Below, piece after piece: positions 54,384 through 63,206 of a DNA stretch of 64,000 bases; position 1 is the first letter of the stretch; each line of letters opens with the position of its first letter. Source of the stretch: Paraburkholderia sp. BL9I2N2 (GTDB lineage Bacteria; Pseudomonadota; Gammaproteobacteria; Burkholderiales; Burkholderiaceae). The stretch is from contig NZ_SMGP01000001.1 of NCBI RefSeq assembly GCF_004339745.1, positions 248,001 to 312,000 of the forward strand, in the 5' to 3' direction. The translations under genes and the position numbers were made by a program. The notes below the pieces were generated by a model. It was not told where the DNA came from. It saw only the letters and a list, made by a program, of their open reading frames with translations, and searched no databases.

Positions 54384-54412
54384 AACGGCCGCTCATCGAG
54401 CGGCCGTTCTTC
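54384..54412. terminator. bidirectional rho-independent terminator
   Basis: AACGGCCGCTC (54384-54394), ATC loop, GAGCGGCCGTT (54398-54408), with six A before the stem and TTCTT after it. It serves the convergent eamA and amiC genes. Confidence 0.85.
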
Positions 54413-54436
54413 ATTGCATCAAAGCAGACGTGAGCA

Positions 54437-56017
54437 TCATGTCATGCGATTCTTCGCGAGCGGTGGATTCGCCGCGAAATAGCGCTTGATGCCGGTCATG
54501 ATCGCATCGGCCATCTTCTCGCGATACGCGTCGTCGTTCAGGCGGCGCTCTTCGTCCGGGTTGCTGATGAAGGCAGTTTCCACGAGGATCGACGGAATGT
54601 CCGGCGCCTTCAGCACCGCGAACCCGGCCTGTTCGACCGAGCCCTTGTGCAGCTTGTTGATGCCGCCGATTTCCTTCAGCACGAAGTTGCCGTAACGCAT
54701 CGAGTCGCGAATCTGCGCGGTGGTCGACATATCGAACAGCGCGCGGTTCACGGTGGCGTCGGCGGACTTGATGTTGATCCCGCCGATCTGATCCGACGAG
54801 TTCTCCTTGTTCGCCATCCAGCGCGCCGCCGCACTCGAGGCGCCATGCTCGGACAGCGCGAACACCGACGAACCCTTCGCGTCGGGCGTGGTGAACGCGT
54901 CGGCGTGGATCGACACGAACAGGTCCGCGCCGACGCGCCGCGCCTTTTGCACGCGCACGTTAAGCGGCACGAAGAAGTCGGCGTCGCGCGTCATCATGGC
55001 GCGCATGTTCGGTTGCGCGTCGATCTTGGCGCGCAGCTTCTTCGCGATGTCGAGCGCAACGTGCTTCTCGTACGTGCCCGAGCCGCCGATCGCGCCCGGG
55101 TCTTCGCCGCCGTGGCCCGGATCGATCGCGACGGTCAACAGACGCACCGTGTTGCTCTTGCCGGACTTGGGATTGGTGAAGGCGTAGGTATCGTCGCTGC
55201 CGGCATCATCCGCGCCCAGCGTGCTGGCGCTGTTGCCCTTGTTGCGGGCGATGGCCGTGGGCGGCGCCACCGGCGCAGCGGGCGTGGCGGGCTTGCCGAG
55301 GATCGGCGGAACGGGTGTGGGCGCGACATGCACCGGCGGACGCGGCACGCTCGGCGCGGACCCGCTACCGCTGTTCTGCGCGTAACGCTCGAAGAACGCC
55401 TCGCTGTTATCGGCGGTGGGCGGCGTGGTGCCCGGACCGCTCAGCGTGGCGGGCGGCGGCGCGGCGTTCTCTTCGTTCAACGTCTGCTGCTTGTGTTCCG
55501 TCTGCGCGAGCAGATCCATCAACGGATCAGGCGCGACCGCGGGATACAGGTCGAACACCAGCCGGTACTTGTACGCGCCGACCGGCGGCAGCGTGAACAC
55601 CTGCGGCTTCACCGAACCCTTCAGGTCGAACACCATGCGCACCACATGCGGCTGATATTGCCCGACCCGCACCGACTGGATCTGCGGATCGTTCGGCGTG
55701 ATCTTCGAGACGAGGTCTTTCAAGGCCTGGTCCAGATCGAGGCCGCTCAGGTCGACCACCAGCCGGTCCGGTCCCTGCAGCAACTGCTGGGCGTTCTGCA
55801 GCGGCTGATCGGATTCGATCGTCACGCGCGTGTAGTCGCGCGCCGGCCAGACCCGCACGCCGAGCACCGAGCTTGCCCACGCGAGACGCGGCGCGACGAG
55901 GCCGAGCACGAGCGTGGACGCGCCCGCGCGCAGAATCTGCCGGCGCCGCCAGTTATGCGTTGCGGTAGCCGCCGATTCGATCGAGCGGAACGGTTTGATC
56001 AACATCTTTCGAGACAT
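54437..56017 (-). CDS. amiC: N-acetylmuramoyl-L-alanine amidase with Tat signal (AmiC type)
   Basis: 526 residues. A twin-arginine signal (NWRRRQILRAGAS, hydrophobic core, cleavage near APRLAWA) precedes an AMIN domain (about 50-165; VWPARDYTRVTIESDQPLQ). A Pro/Thr/Ala-rich linker follows (about 175-290), then Amidase_3 (about 300-515). Zinc ligands lie in IDPGHGGEDPG, TYEKHVALDIA and VSIHADAF, with the catalytic Glu in VETAFISNPDEE. The enzyme cleaves septal peptidoglycan during daughter-cell separation and acts in the periplasm. Its start overlaps the end of tsaE by 19 bp, so the two are translationally linked. Confidence 0.94.
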   Translation of the reverse strand: MSRKMLIKPFRSIESAATATHNWRRRQILRAGASTLVLGLVAPRLAWASSVLGVRVWPARDYTRVTIESDQPLQNAQQLLQGPDRLVVDLSGLDLDQALKDLVSKITPNDPQIQSVRVGQYQPHVVRMVFDLKGSVKPQVFTLPPVGAYKYRLVFDLYPAVAPDPLMDLLAQTEHKQQTLNEENAAPPPATLSGPGTTPPTADNSEAFFERYAQNSGSGSAPSVPRPPVHVAPTPVPPILGKPATPAAPVAPPTAIARNKGNSASTLGADDAGSDDTYAFTNPKSGKSNTVRLLTVAIDPGHGGEDPGAIGGSGTYEKHVALDIAKKLRAKIDAQPNMRAMMTRDADFFVPLNVRVQKARRVGADLFVSIHADAFTTPDAKGSSVFALSEHGASSAAARWMANKENSSDQIGGINIKSADATVNRALFDMSTTAQIRDSMRYGNFVLKEIGGINKLHKGSVEQAGFAVLKAPDIPSILVETAFISNPDEERRLNDDAYREKMADAIMTGIKRYFAANPPLAKNRMT

Positions 56018-56589
56018 GCCTTTCCTGATTCGCTGTATGCCCGTGCGACGAGGACACGGCCGTCGCCTTCGTTCTCGCCATCATTGTCGTTGTCGAGGTC
56101 GAGCGAGAAGACAAGATCCGGCACGCCCAGGAGACGCCCCGCGCGTTGCGGCCATTCGACGAGGCAGACGGCGCCGCTGTCGAAGTACTCGCGAAAGCCG
56201 GCGTCGGCCCATTCGGCCGGATCGGTGAATCTATACAGATCGAAGTGATAGAGCGCGAGTTCCCCGGCGGGCCGCTCGAGCACGTAGGGTTCGACGAGTG
56301 TGTAAGTGGGGCTGCGCACGCGGCCGGTGTGGCCGAGGCCGCGCAAAGTTGCGCGCACGAGGGTGGTTTTGCCGGCGCCGAGGTCGCCGACGAGTTGGAC
56401 TTGCAGTCCGTAGAACGCCTTGTCGCCGTCCGCGCCAGGCGCGTGCCGCGCGGCCTCGCGCACGCTTTCGATCGCCTGCGCGAAGCGCTCGCCGAAGGCC
56501 ATGGTGGCGGCTTCGTCCGCGAGCGCGAAGGTGCGTTCGAGCAGGACATTGGCGGGCGGTTGGATCGCGAGATCGGGATTGACAGGCAT
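55999..56589 (-). CDS. tsaE: tRNA threonylcarbamoyladenosine biosynthesis ATPase
   Basis: 196 residues. P-loop GDLGAGKTT (residues 68-76), RSPTYTLVEPY switch region, YHFDLYRF and the SGAVCLVEWPQRAG segment characteristic of TsaE. It partners TsaB and TsaD in making t6A37 of tRNA. The C-terminal stretch is acidic (DLDNDNDGENEGDG). It is divergent from queG with a gap of only 17 bp, so promoters must overlap the coding regions. tsaE-amiC order is common in proteobacteria. Confidence 0.93.
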   Translation of the reverse strand: MPVNPDLAIQPPANVLLERTFALADEAATMAFGERFAQAIESVREAARHAPGADGDKAFYGLQVQLVGDLGAGKTTLVRATLRGLGHTGRVRSPTYTLVEPYVLERPAGELALYHFDLYRFTDPAEWADAGFREYFDSGAVCLVEWPQRAGRLLGVPDLVFSLDLDNDNDGENEGDGRVLVARAYSESGKACLERC

Positions 56590-56606
56590 TCTCGTAAAAT
56601 GGCGTG

Positions 56607-57845
56607 ATGAACCGAAGTCCGGAGTCCCCTGTTTCCTGCACGCCTGCGTCCAACGACGATGCGCGTGCCGAGCGTCATTTCGATGAAGCGGCGCTGCACG
56701 CGCTCGCGCTGAACATCAAAACGTGGGGCCGTGAACTGGGTTTCGGAGCGATCGGCATTAGCGACACCGATCTCTCCGCCGCCGAAGCGCCGCTTGCAGC
56801 CTGGCTGGAAGCGGGTTGCCACGGCGAGATGGATTATATGGCGAAACACGGCATGAAACGCGCGCGGCCCGCCGAGCTTGTGGCCGGCACGCGACGTGTG
56901 ATTACGGCGCGCATCGCTTATTTGCCCGCGCAGACATTGAGCGGAAAGGCGCACGAAAGCGCTTTGCAGGACGGTCCGCTCACGCAAGAATGGCGCGCAG
57001 CCGAGCATGCGCGGCTCGCGGACCCGTCGGCGGCGGTCGTGTCGGTCTATGCGCGAGGCCGCGATTATCACAAGGTGATGCGTAACCGTTTGCAACATCT
57101 GGCCGAGAAGATCGAGGCCGAGATCGGCGCATTCGGCTACCGCGTATTTACCGATTCGGCGCCGGTGCTGGAAGTAGAACTTGCGCAGAAGGCCGGCATC
57201 GGCTGGCGCGGCAAGCACACGTTGCTGCTGCAACGCGACGCGGGTTCGCTGTTTTTTCTCGGCGAAATCTATGTCGATGTGCCCTTGCCGACCGACGCCG
57301 AGACCTTGCCCGAGGCCGCGCCCGAAACGCCGGGCTCGCATTGCGGGAGTTGCACGCGCTGTATCGGCGCCTGTCCGACCGGCGCGATCGTCGCGCCTTA
57401 CAAGGTCGATGCGCGCCTCTGTATTTCCTATCTCACGATCGAATTGAAGGGCAGTATTCCCCTGGAAATGCGGCCGCTAATCGGTAATCGTGTGTATGGC
57501 TGCGACGATTGCCAGCTCGTGTGTCCATGGAACAAGTTCGCGCAGGCCGCGCCGGTCGCCGATTTCGACGTGCGGCGTGGGCTCGATCGCGCGTCGCTCG
57601 TCGAGTTGTTCGCGTGGAGCGCGGACGAGTTCGATACGCGTATGCAGGGCAGCGCGATTCGCCGCATCGGCTACGAGTGCTGGCTGCGCAATCTCGCGGT
57701 GGGCATGGGCAACGCGCTGCGTGCGTCGCCTGACAGTTTGAGCCAGCTGGCGCGCGAGGCGATCGTGCGGGCGCTGAGAATGCGGGTCGATGACGCTTCC
57801 GCCGTCGTGCGCGAGCATGTGGAATGGGCTTTGGAAGCGGCGTAA
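56607..57845 (+). CDS. queG: epoxyqueuosine reductase
   Basis: 412 residues from the ATG at 56607. Cobalamin-dependent iron-sulfur enzyme. Conserved N-terminal region ELGFGAIGISDTDLS and GCHGEMDYMAKH, catalytic Asp region FTDSAPVLEVELAQKAGIGWRGKHTLLL. Two 4Fe-4S clusters are provided by CGSCTRCIGACPTGAI and CDDCQLVCPWNKF, and a HEAT-like C-terminus follows. It performs the last step of queuosine synthesis in tRNA. First gene of a rightward group, 57 bp before the ogt start. Confidence 0.95.
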   Translation: MNRSPESPVSCTPASNDDARAERHFDEAALHALALNIKTWGRELGFGAIGISDTDLSAAEAPLAAWLEAGCHGEMDYMAKHGMKRARPAELVAGTRRVITARIAYLPAQTLSGKAHESALQDGPLTQEWRAAEHARLADPSAAVVSVYARGRDYHKVMRNRLQHLAEKIEAEIGAFGYRVFTDSAPVLEVELAQKAGIGWRGKHTLLLQRDAGSLFFLGEIYVDVPLPTDAETLPEAAPETPGSHCGSCTRCIGACPTGAIVAPYKVDARLCISYLTIELKGSIPLEMRPLIGNRVYGCDDCQLVCPWNKFAQAAPVADFDVRRGLDRASLVELFAWSADEFDTRMQGSAIRRIGYECWLRNLAVGMGNALRASPDSLSQLAREAIVRALRMRVDDASAVVREHVEWALEAA

Positions 57846-57902
57846 AGTAGCGGCAAACTTGGCGATGCGTTGCCACGCCGCGCCAGTGAGGAGCAGGCAA
57901 TC

Positions 57903-58373
57903 ATGTTCAATGCAGTGATCGATGCGCCGTTCGGCAAGGTCGGCATCCGCCTTGAAGGCGCAGCCGTGCGCGAGATCGTCTATCTGCCGGATTCGATGCA
58001 AAACATCGAGCCCGACACGCCGTTGGCGAAACAGGCCGCCGAACAGATCGAGCGATATTTCGAGCGCGCGTCCGCGAAGTTCGAGTTGCCGCTGGCTTCG
58101 GTCGGCACCGCGTTTCAGAAGCGCGTGTGGCAGGCCATCAGCGACATTCCGCCGGGCGTCGTGCTGACCTACGGTCAATTGGCAAGACAACTCGGCAGCG
58201 CGCCGCGCGCGGTCGGTCAGGCGTGCGGCGCCAACTACTTTCCGATTGTGATTCCATGTCATCGGGTGGTGAGTTCGAGCGGCATCGGCGGTTTCGCGAA
58301 TCACGCCGAAGAGGGTTTCTTCCGCAACATCAAGCGCTGGCTGCTGGCGCATGAAGGCATTCCCTACGCATGA
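57903..58373 (+). CDS. ogt: methylated-DNA--protein-cysteine methyltransferase
   Basis: 156 residues from the ATG at 57903 (GAGGAG upstream). Methyl-acceptor C119 in IPCHRVV; winged-helix DNA-binding part FQKRVWQAISDIPPGVVLTYGQLAR with the Arg finger, and GSAPRAVGQACGANYFPI. It repairs O6-methylguanine in a suicide reaction. It overlaps the xerD start by ATGA, so the two are translationally coupled. Confidence 0.94.
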   Translation: MFNAVIDAPFGKVGIRLEGAAVREIVYLPDSMQNIEPDTPLAKQAAEQIERYFERASAKFELPLASVGTAFQKRVWQAISDIPPGVVLTYGQLARQLGSAPRAVGQACGANYFPIVIPCHRVVSSSGIGGFANHAEEGFFRNIKRWLLAHEGIPYA

Positions 58374-59305
58374 GCGATACGTTGATCGACGACGCGGCCG
58401 CCGCGTCACCTCTGTTCGTCGCCAGTTCGGCGTCGATCGATGCATTCTGCGACGCGCTGTGGCTCGAACACGGCCTGTCGCGCAACACGCTCGACGCGTA
58501 CCGCCGCGACCTGCGTCTCTTTTGCGAATGGCTCGCGCAGAGCCGCAAGGCTTCACTGGACACCGCGAGCGAAGCCGATCTGAACGCGTATAGCGCGGCG
58601 CGCCAGAAAGACAAATCGACATCGGCGAACCGGCGGCTCTCGGTGTTTCGCCGCTATTACGGGTGGGCCGTGCGTGAGCATCGCGCGAAGGTCGACCCGA
58701 CGGTGCGCATCCGCTCGGCAAAACAGCCGCCGCGTTTTCCGTCGACGCTCAGCGAGGCGCAAGTCGAAGCGCTGCTCGGCGCGCCCGACGTCGATACGGC
58801 TTTAGGGCTGCGCGATCGCACGATGCTGGAGTTGATGTACGCGAGCGGTTTGCGCGTGACCGAGCTCGTCACGTTGAAGACGGTGGAAGTGGGCCTGAAC
58901 GAAGGCGTGGTGCGCGTCATGGGCAAGGGCTCGAAGGAGCGCCTGATTCCGTTCGGCGAGGAAGCGCATAGCTGGATCGAGCGCTATCTGCGCGAAGCGC
59001 GGCCGGCGTTGCTCGGCGCGCGCGCCACGGACGCGCTGTTCGTGACGAGCCGCGCCGAAGGCATGACGCGCCAGCAGTTCTGGAACATCATCAAGCGTCA
59101 CGCGACGGCGGCCGGCGTGAATGCGCCTCTTTCGCCGCATACATTGCGGCACGCATTCGCGACGCATCTGCTCAATCACGGCGCCGACCTGCGTGTCGTG
59201 CAACTGCTGCTCGGCCACACGGATATTTCGACCACGCAGATCTACACGCACGTGGCCCGTGAACGGTTGAAGTCGCTGCATGCGCAGCATCATCCGCGAG
59301 GCTGA
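58370..59305 (+). CDS. xerD: site-specific tyrosine recombinase XerD
   Basis: 311 residues. N-terminal SAM-like domain (about 20-105; LWLEHGLSRNTLDAYRRDL) and C-terminal catalytic domain. Active-site residues are R162 (ASGLRVTEL), K186 (MGKGSKE), H257 and R260 (SPHTLRHAFATH), H283 (LLGHTDISTTQIYTHV) and the nucleophile Y292. With XerC it resolves chromosome dimers at dif. It is adjacent to housekeeping genes, not to an integron or prophage, which supports XerD over a mobile integrase. Confidence 0.93.
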   Translation: MSDTLIDDAAAASPLFVASSASIDAFCDALWLEHGLSRNTLDAYRRDLRLFCEWLAQSRKASLDTASEADLNAYSAARQKDKSTSANRRLSVFRRYYGWAVREHRAKVDPTVRIRSAKQPPRFPSTLSEAQVEALLGAPDVDTALGLRDRTMLELMYASGLRVTELVTLKTVEVGLNEGVVRVMGKGSKERLIPFGEEAHSWIERYLREARPALLGARATDALFVTSRAEGMTRQQFWNIIKRHATAAGVNAPLSPHTLRHAFATHLLNHGADLRVVQLLLGHTDISTTQIYTHVARERLKSLHAQHHPRG

Positions 59306-59330
59306 TGCTGGGTTTGCGATTGCGCGTCCG

Positions 59331-60893
59331 TCAGAGAAACTCACGCAGCCGATGCTTGAGAATCTTGCCGGTCGATGCAGCCGGCAGCGCGGCGAGCACT
59401 TTGACTTCGGCCGGCCGCTTGTACGGCGCCAGACGCTCGCCGCACCAGTCGATCAATTCGGCGGCTGTCACCGTCGCGCCCGCAACCAACTCGACGAACG
59501 CGACCACTTCCTCGTTACCTTCCACCGCGCGCCCGATCACCGCCGACTGCACGACCTGCGGATGCGCGTTCAGCACATGTTCGACCTCGGCCGGGTACAC
59601 GTTGAAGCCCGAGCGGATGATCAATTCCTTGCTGCGCCCGACGATATGCAACGCGCCGTCCGCGTCCTGTCGCGCGAGATCGCCGGTCTTGAGCCAGCCG
59701 TCTTCGGTTACGACCGCACGTGTCTGCTCAGCGCTGCGGTAGTAGCCGAGCATCACGTTCGGACCGCGCACCCATAGTTCGCCGATTTCGCCCTTCGCGG
59801 CGTCGATGCCGTCGAGTCCGACGAAGCGCACCTCGACACCCGGAATAACGTCGCCGACGGAACAATCGCTGCGCGGCGCATCGAGCATGGTGTGCGACAC
59901 GGTCGGGCTGCTCTCGGTCATGCCATAGCCGTTGTGCAGCGGCAGACCGTAGACGCTTTCCACCTGCGCTTTCAAGGCGGCGTCGAGCGGCGAGCCGCCT
60001 GAATAGGCGAAGCGCAATTGCGGCGCGGACCACGCGTGGCCGTGCGTCTGCAGATGTTCGAGCAGTTTGGCGTGCATGGCCGGCACGCCCTGGAAGATCG
60101 ACACGCGTTCCTCGGCGAGGGCGCGGCGCACGGCTTCCGGCGCGAAGCGCGGCACGAGCCGCAAGGTCGCGCCCGCCTGCAGGCTGCCCAGGCATACCGA
60201 CGCGAAGCCGTACACGTGCGAGATCGGCAGCACGGCATAGACGACGTCGTCCGGGCCGACTTTGCGCAAGCGGCTCGAGATCGCGGCAATGAACAGCAGA
60301 TTGCGATGCGACAGCATCACGCCCTTCGGTGCACCGGTGGTGCCGGTGGTGTAAATCAGCGCGGCGCATTGGCGGTCGTTTGCGGCTTCCACGGGCTCGG
60401 CTATTGCCGCGCTGTCCACGGTGTACGACCAGGCGCCGATGTCCGGCGTGATAGCCAGCGCTGCTATGGCTTGATGCCGCTGCGCGTGCTGCTTGGCATC
60501 GCTCGAGCTCTCTGTGGCGTAGGCGACCACGCGAGGCTGCGCGTGCGCGCGGATCGAGTCGAGTTCGGCCGCGGACAGGCGCGCGTTCGACACCAGCGCC
60601 CACGCGTCGAGTCGGGCGGTCGCGAACAGCAGTACGATCTGCACGATGCTGTTTTCCGCGACGATCATCACGCGATCGCCGCCGCGCACGCCCCATTCGC
60701 GCAGCAGCGCGGTGGCGGCGTCGACTGCCTCCAGCAGTTGCGCGCTGGTCAGGCGGCGCGCATCCTCGATCAAGGCGACGTGCTGCGGATCGCGGGCTGC
60801 GGCCAGCGCTGGAATGTCGGCGATGCGCGCGGGCAGGGCAGCCAGCAGCGCGGGAATGTCGATCGAGGAACGGGTGGATGAATCGAAGCTCAA
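59331..60893 (-). CDS. AMP-binding acyl-CoA synthetase, TTG start
   Basis: 520 residues. The start is a TTG, decided by a strong AGGAG (CTCCT at 60900-60904 on the plus strand) eight bases upstream. ANL-superfamily motifs: A3 IYTTGTTGAPKGVMLSH, A5 NGYGMTESSPT, A7 KTGDLARQDADG, A8 GRSKELIIRSGFNVYPAEVE, and the catalytic Lys in PAASTGKILKHRLRE. It should ligate a carboxylic acid to CoA; chain length cannot be told. The leader upstream contains a 44-bp tandem repeat with strong secondary structure. Confidence 0.88.
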   Translation of the reverse strand: MSFDSSTRSSIDIPALLAALPARIADIPALAAARDPQHVALIEDARRLTSAQLLEAVDAATALLREWGVRGGDRVMIVAENSIVQIVLLFATARLDAWALVSNARLSAAELDSIRAHAQPRVVAYATESSSDAKQHAQRHQAIAALAITPDIGAWSYTVDSAAIAEPVEAANDRQCAALIYTTGTTGAPKGVMLSHRNLLFIAAISSRLRKVGPDDVVYAVLPISHVYGFASVCLGSLQAGATLRLVPRFAPEAVRRALAEERVSIFQGVPAMHAKLLEHLQTHGHAWSAPQLRFAYSGGSPLDAALKAQVESVYGLPLHNGYGMTESSPTVSHTMLDAPRSDCSVGDVIPGVEVRFVGLDGIDAAKGEIGELWVRGPNVMLGYYRSAEQTRAVVTEDGWLKTGDLARQDADGALHIVGRSKELIIRSGFNVYPAEVEHVLNAHPQVVQSAVIGRAVEGNEEVVAFVELVAGATVTAAELIDWCGERLAPYKRPAEVKVLAALPAASTGKILKHRLREFL

Positions 60894-60906
60894 CGCTGTC
60901 TCCTTT

Positions 60907-61003
60907 GTCGACCGGAGTTGGCGCTTTAGCGCCTTACTCCGGTCCCATGCCTGTGTGCGGTCGACCGGAGTTGGCGCTTTAGCGCCTTACTCCGGTCCCA
61001 TGC
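60907..61003. repeat. two tandem copies of a 44-bp hairpin repeat
   Basis: Copies at 60907-60950 and 60960-61003 are identical, with nine bases between them. Each contains a nested hairpin: ACCGGAGT pairs with ACTCCGGT around the inner stem GGCGC-TTTA-GCGCC. The first copy abuts the ribosome site of the TTG-started acyl-CoA synthetase gene, so both hairpins would lie in its mRNA leader. I recall this unit as a common Paraburkholderia extragenic repeat. Confidence 0.85.
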
Positions 61004-61140
61004 AAGTTTGCAAGAACAATGCGGTGCCCGGCGTGCGTTGCGCCGGAAGATTTTCGAACGATCGTGCCACAATCGCCAGACCCGCACAATTGGCCATTCG
61101 GCAAATAGCCGTTGTGCAAAGTCGCCATTACAATGCGCCG

Positions 61141-61632
61141 ATGAGCAAATCCAGACACGTCTCCGAAACGCCGGCCACGCAGTTTCTGCGCCGCCACGGC
61201 GTCACTTTCGGCGAACATCCTTATGATTATGTCGAGCACGGCGGCACCGGGGAATCGGCGCGCCAGCTCGGCGTGGACGAACATCACGTCGTGAAGACGC
61301 TGGTGATGGAAGACGAGCACGCCAAGCCGCTGATCGTGCTGATGCACGGCGACCGCACCGTCAGCACCAAGAACCTCGCGCGGCAGATCAGCGCGAAGCG
61401 AGTCGAACCGTGCAAGCCCGAGGTGGCGAACCGCCATTCCGGCTACCTGATCGGCGGCACCTCGCCGTTCGGCACGAAGAAGCAGATGCCGGTGTACGTC
61501 GAGTCGAGCATTCTGGAGATGGACAAGATCTGGCTGAACGGCGGCCGGCGCGGGTTTCTCGTCAGCATCGACCCCAAGGTGCTGACGGAATTGCTGGCAG
61601 CGAAGGCGGTGCAGTGCGCGAGCGTCGATTGA
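61141..61632 (+). CDS. ybaK: Cys-tRNA(Pro)/Cys-tRNA(Cys) deacylase YbaK
   Basis: 163 residues from the ATG at 61141. YbaK/ProX-family trans-editing domain: FGEHPYDYVEHGGTGESARQLGV, HHVVKTLVMEDE with the catalytic lysine, RQISAKRVEPCKPEVANRHSGYLIGGTSPFGTKKQMPVYVE. It clears cysteine mis-charged onto tRNA(Pro). Divergent from the acyl-CoA synthetase gene across the repeat-bearing region. Confidence 0.94.
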   Translation: MSKSRHVSETPATQFLRRHGVTFGEHPYDYVEHGGTGESARQLGVDEHHVVKTLVMEDEHAKPLIVLMHGDRTVSTKNLARQISAKRVEPCKPEVANRHSGYLIGGTSPFGTKKQMPVYVESSILEMDKIWLNGGRRGFLVSIDPKVLTELLAAKAVQCASVD

Positions 61633-61757
61633 CGTTTGCCTGAATGTTTTGCGGGCGCGCGGGTTCGGTAGAATGTGCGCCGCCTCGTTCCGAGTTGCGC
61701 GCCCTGTTGCGGTTGGGGTATCGAGTTTCAGACCGCCGATCCTTATAAGAGTCCCAG

Positions 61758-62402
61758 ATGCAAAACCTGATCGTTGCTGTGGTTGCCTACCTGATCGGTT
61801 CGGTGTCGTTCGCCGTGATCGTGAGCGCCGCAATGGGCCTCGACGACCCGCGTTCGTACGGCTCGGGCAACCCGGGCGCCACCAACGTGCTGCGCAGCGG
61901 CAGCAAGAAGGCCGCGATTCTCACGCTGATCGGCGACGCATTCAAGGGCTGGCTGCCGGTGTGGTTCGTCGTGCACTACGGCGCGCGCTACGGGCTCGAC
62001 GAGACGTCGGTGGCGATTGCGTCGGTCGCCGTGTTTCTCGGCCACCTGTATCCGGTTTTCTTCCGCTTCAAGGGCGGCAAGGGCGTGGCGACCGCGGCCG
62101 GCGTTCTGCTCGCGATCAACCCGATTCTCGGCGTGGCGACCTTGCTGACGTGGCTGATCGTGGCGTTCTTTACGCGCTATTCGTCGCTGGCGGCATTGGC
62201 TGCGGCGGTGTTCGCGCCGATCTTCGACGGTTTCCTGTTCGGGCCGCATGTCATCGCGCTGGCGATCGTCGTGATGAGTTCGCTGCTGGTGTGGCGCCAT
62301 CGCGGCAACATCGCCAAGCTGATGCGCGGGCAGGAAAGCCGCATTGGGGATAAGAAGAAGGCGGATGCGGCGGCGAAGGCGGCGGGTGGCAGCGATCTTT
62401 GA
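61758..62402 (+). CDS. plsY: acyl-phosphate:glycerol-3-phosphate acyltransferase
   Basis: 214 residues, an integral membrane protein with five or so helices. PlsY motifs: [21 protein letters not shown] (motif 1), [25 protein letters not shown] (motif 2, substrate Gly-rich loop) and the motif 3 region near [16 protein letters not shown]. It makes lysophosphatidic acid, the first step of phospholipid synthesis. A Lys/Ala-rich tail follows. Convergent with yajQ; no clear terminator is seen in the 111-bp gap. Confidence 0.95.
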   Translation: MQNLIVAVVAYLIGSVSFAVIVSAAMGLDDPRSYGSGNPGATNVLRSGSKKAAILTLIGDAFKGWLPVWFVVHYGARYGLDETSVAIASVAVFLGHLYPVFFRFKGGKGVATAAGVLLAINPILGVATLLTWLIVAFFTRYSSLAALAAAVFAPIFDGFLFGPHVIALAIVVMSSLLVWRHRGNIAKLMRGQESRIGDKKKADAAAKAAGGSDL

Positions 62403-62513
62403 GGTCTGGTGCTTCAGTGCTTCCGGTGCGCGGTGCGCCCGTCATGCGCGGTGCCGCCCGCCGCGTGCTCGGATCGCCGCGCGCGCGTTTGACGGGAGCA
62501 CGCGCCCGGCAGA

Positions 62514-62999
62514 TCAGTCGCGGAAGTTGTTGAAGTCGAGCGGCGTGTCCGTCACGTCTTTGCGCAGCATGGCGATCACGCTTTGCAGGTCGTCGCGCTT
62601 GCCGCCGGTGATGCGCACCGCGTCGCCCTGAATGCTCGCCTGGACTTTGATCTTGCTGTCCTTCACGAGGCGCACGATTTTCTTCGACAGATCGCCCGAC
62701 ACGCCTTTCTTGATCTTGATGACCTGCTTGACCTTGTCGCCGCCGATCTTCTCGATCTTGCCGTAGTCGAGAAAGCGCACGTCCACGTTGCGCTTGGCCA
62801 TTTTCGACAGCAGCACGTCTTTCACCTGGCCGAGTTTGAAATCATCGTCCGCGTAGGCCGTGATCTCGTTTTCCTTGTGTTCCACGCGCGCGTCCGACCC
62901 TTTGAAGTCGAAGCGCGTTGAAATTTCCTTGTTGGACTGCTCGATCGCGTTCTTGACTTCGATCATGTTCGCTTCGCAGACGACGTCAAACGATGGCAT
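62514..62999 (-). CDS. yajQ: YajQ-family nucleotide-binding protein
   Basis: 161 residues from the ATG at 62999. Two ferredoxin-like repeats: [21 protein letters not shown] and [14 protein letters not shown], then [20 protein letters not shown] and [20 protein letters not shown]. Family members bind RNA, GTP or cyclic di-GMP, and in Xanthomonas a homologue controls virulence genes. Full length. Function in this organism is open. Confidence 0.93.
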   Translation of the reverse strand: MPSFDVVCEANMIEVKNAIEQSNKEISTRFDFKGSDARVEHKENEITAYADDDFKLGQVKDVLLSKMAKRNVDVRFLDYGKIEKIGGDKVKQVIKIKKGVSGDLSKKIVRLVKDSKIKVQASIQGDAVRITGGKRDDLQSVIAMLRKDVTDTPLDFNNFRD

Positions 63000-63206
63000 T
63001 TTTTTCTCCCAATAGTGCTGCGGTGCGTGACGCAACCGGGCGGCTGCTCACGGGCACTCGCTATAATCACGGACCGGACGTCATTTTACCGACGCCGCTC
63101 CCTTTTGCCCAAGGCCGCCGCGCATTGTCGCCCGGCCGGGGCCCGAAGCGGGTTTCATCGGCTGCTTTATTCGTTGTCTCATTGGTCGTTCACTGTTCTC
63201 ATTCCG

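Noticed and set aside
58370..59305. Mobile-element integrase instead of XerD
   Set aside because: Length, domain order and linkage to queG and ogt fit chromosomal XerD; no attachment sites or cargo genes are seen.
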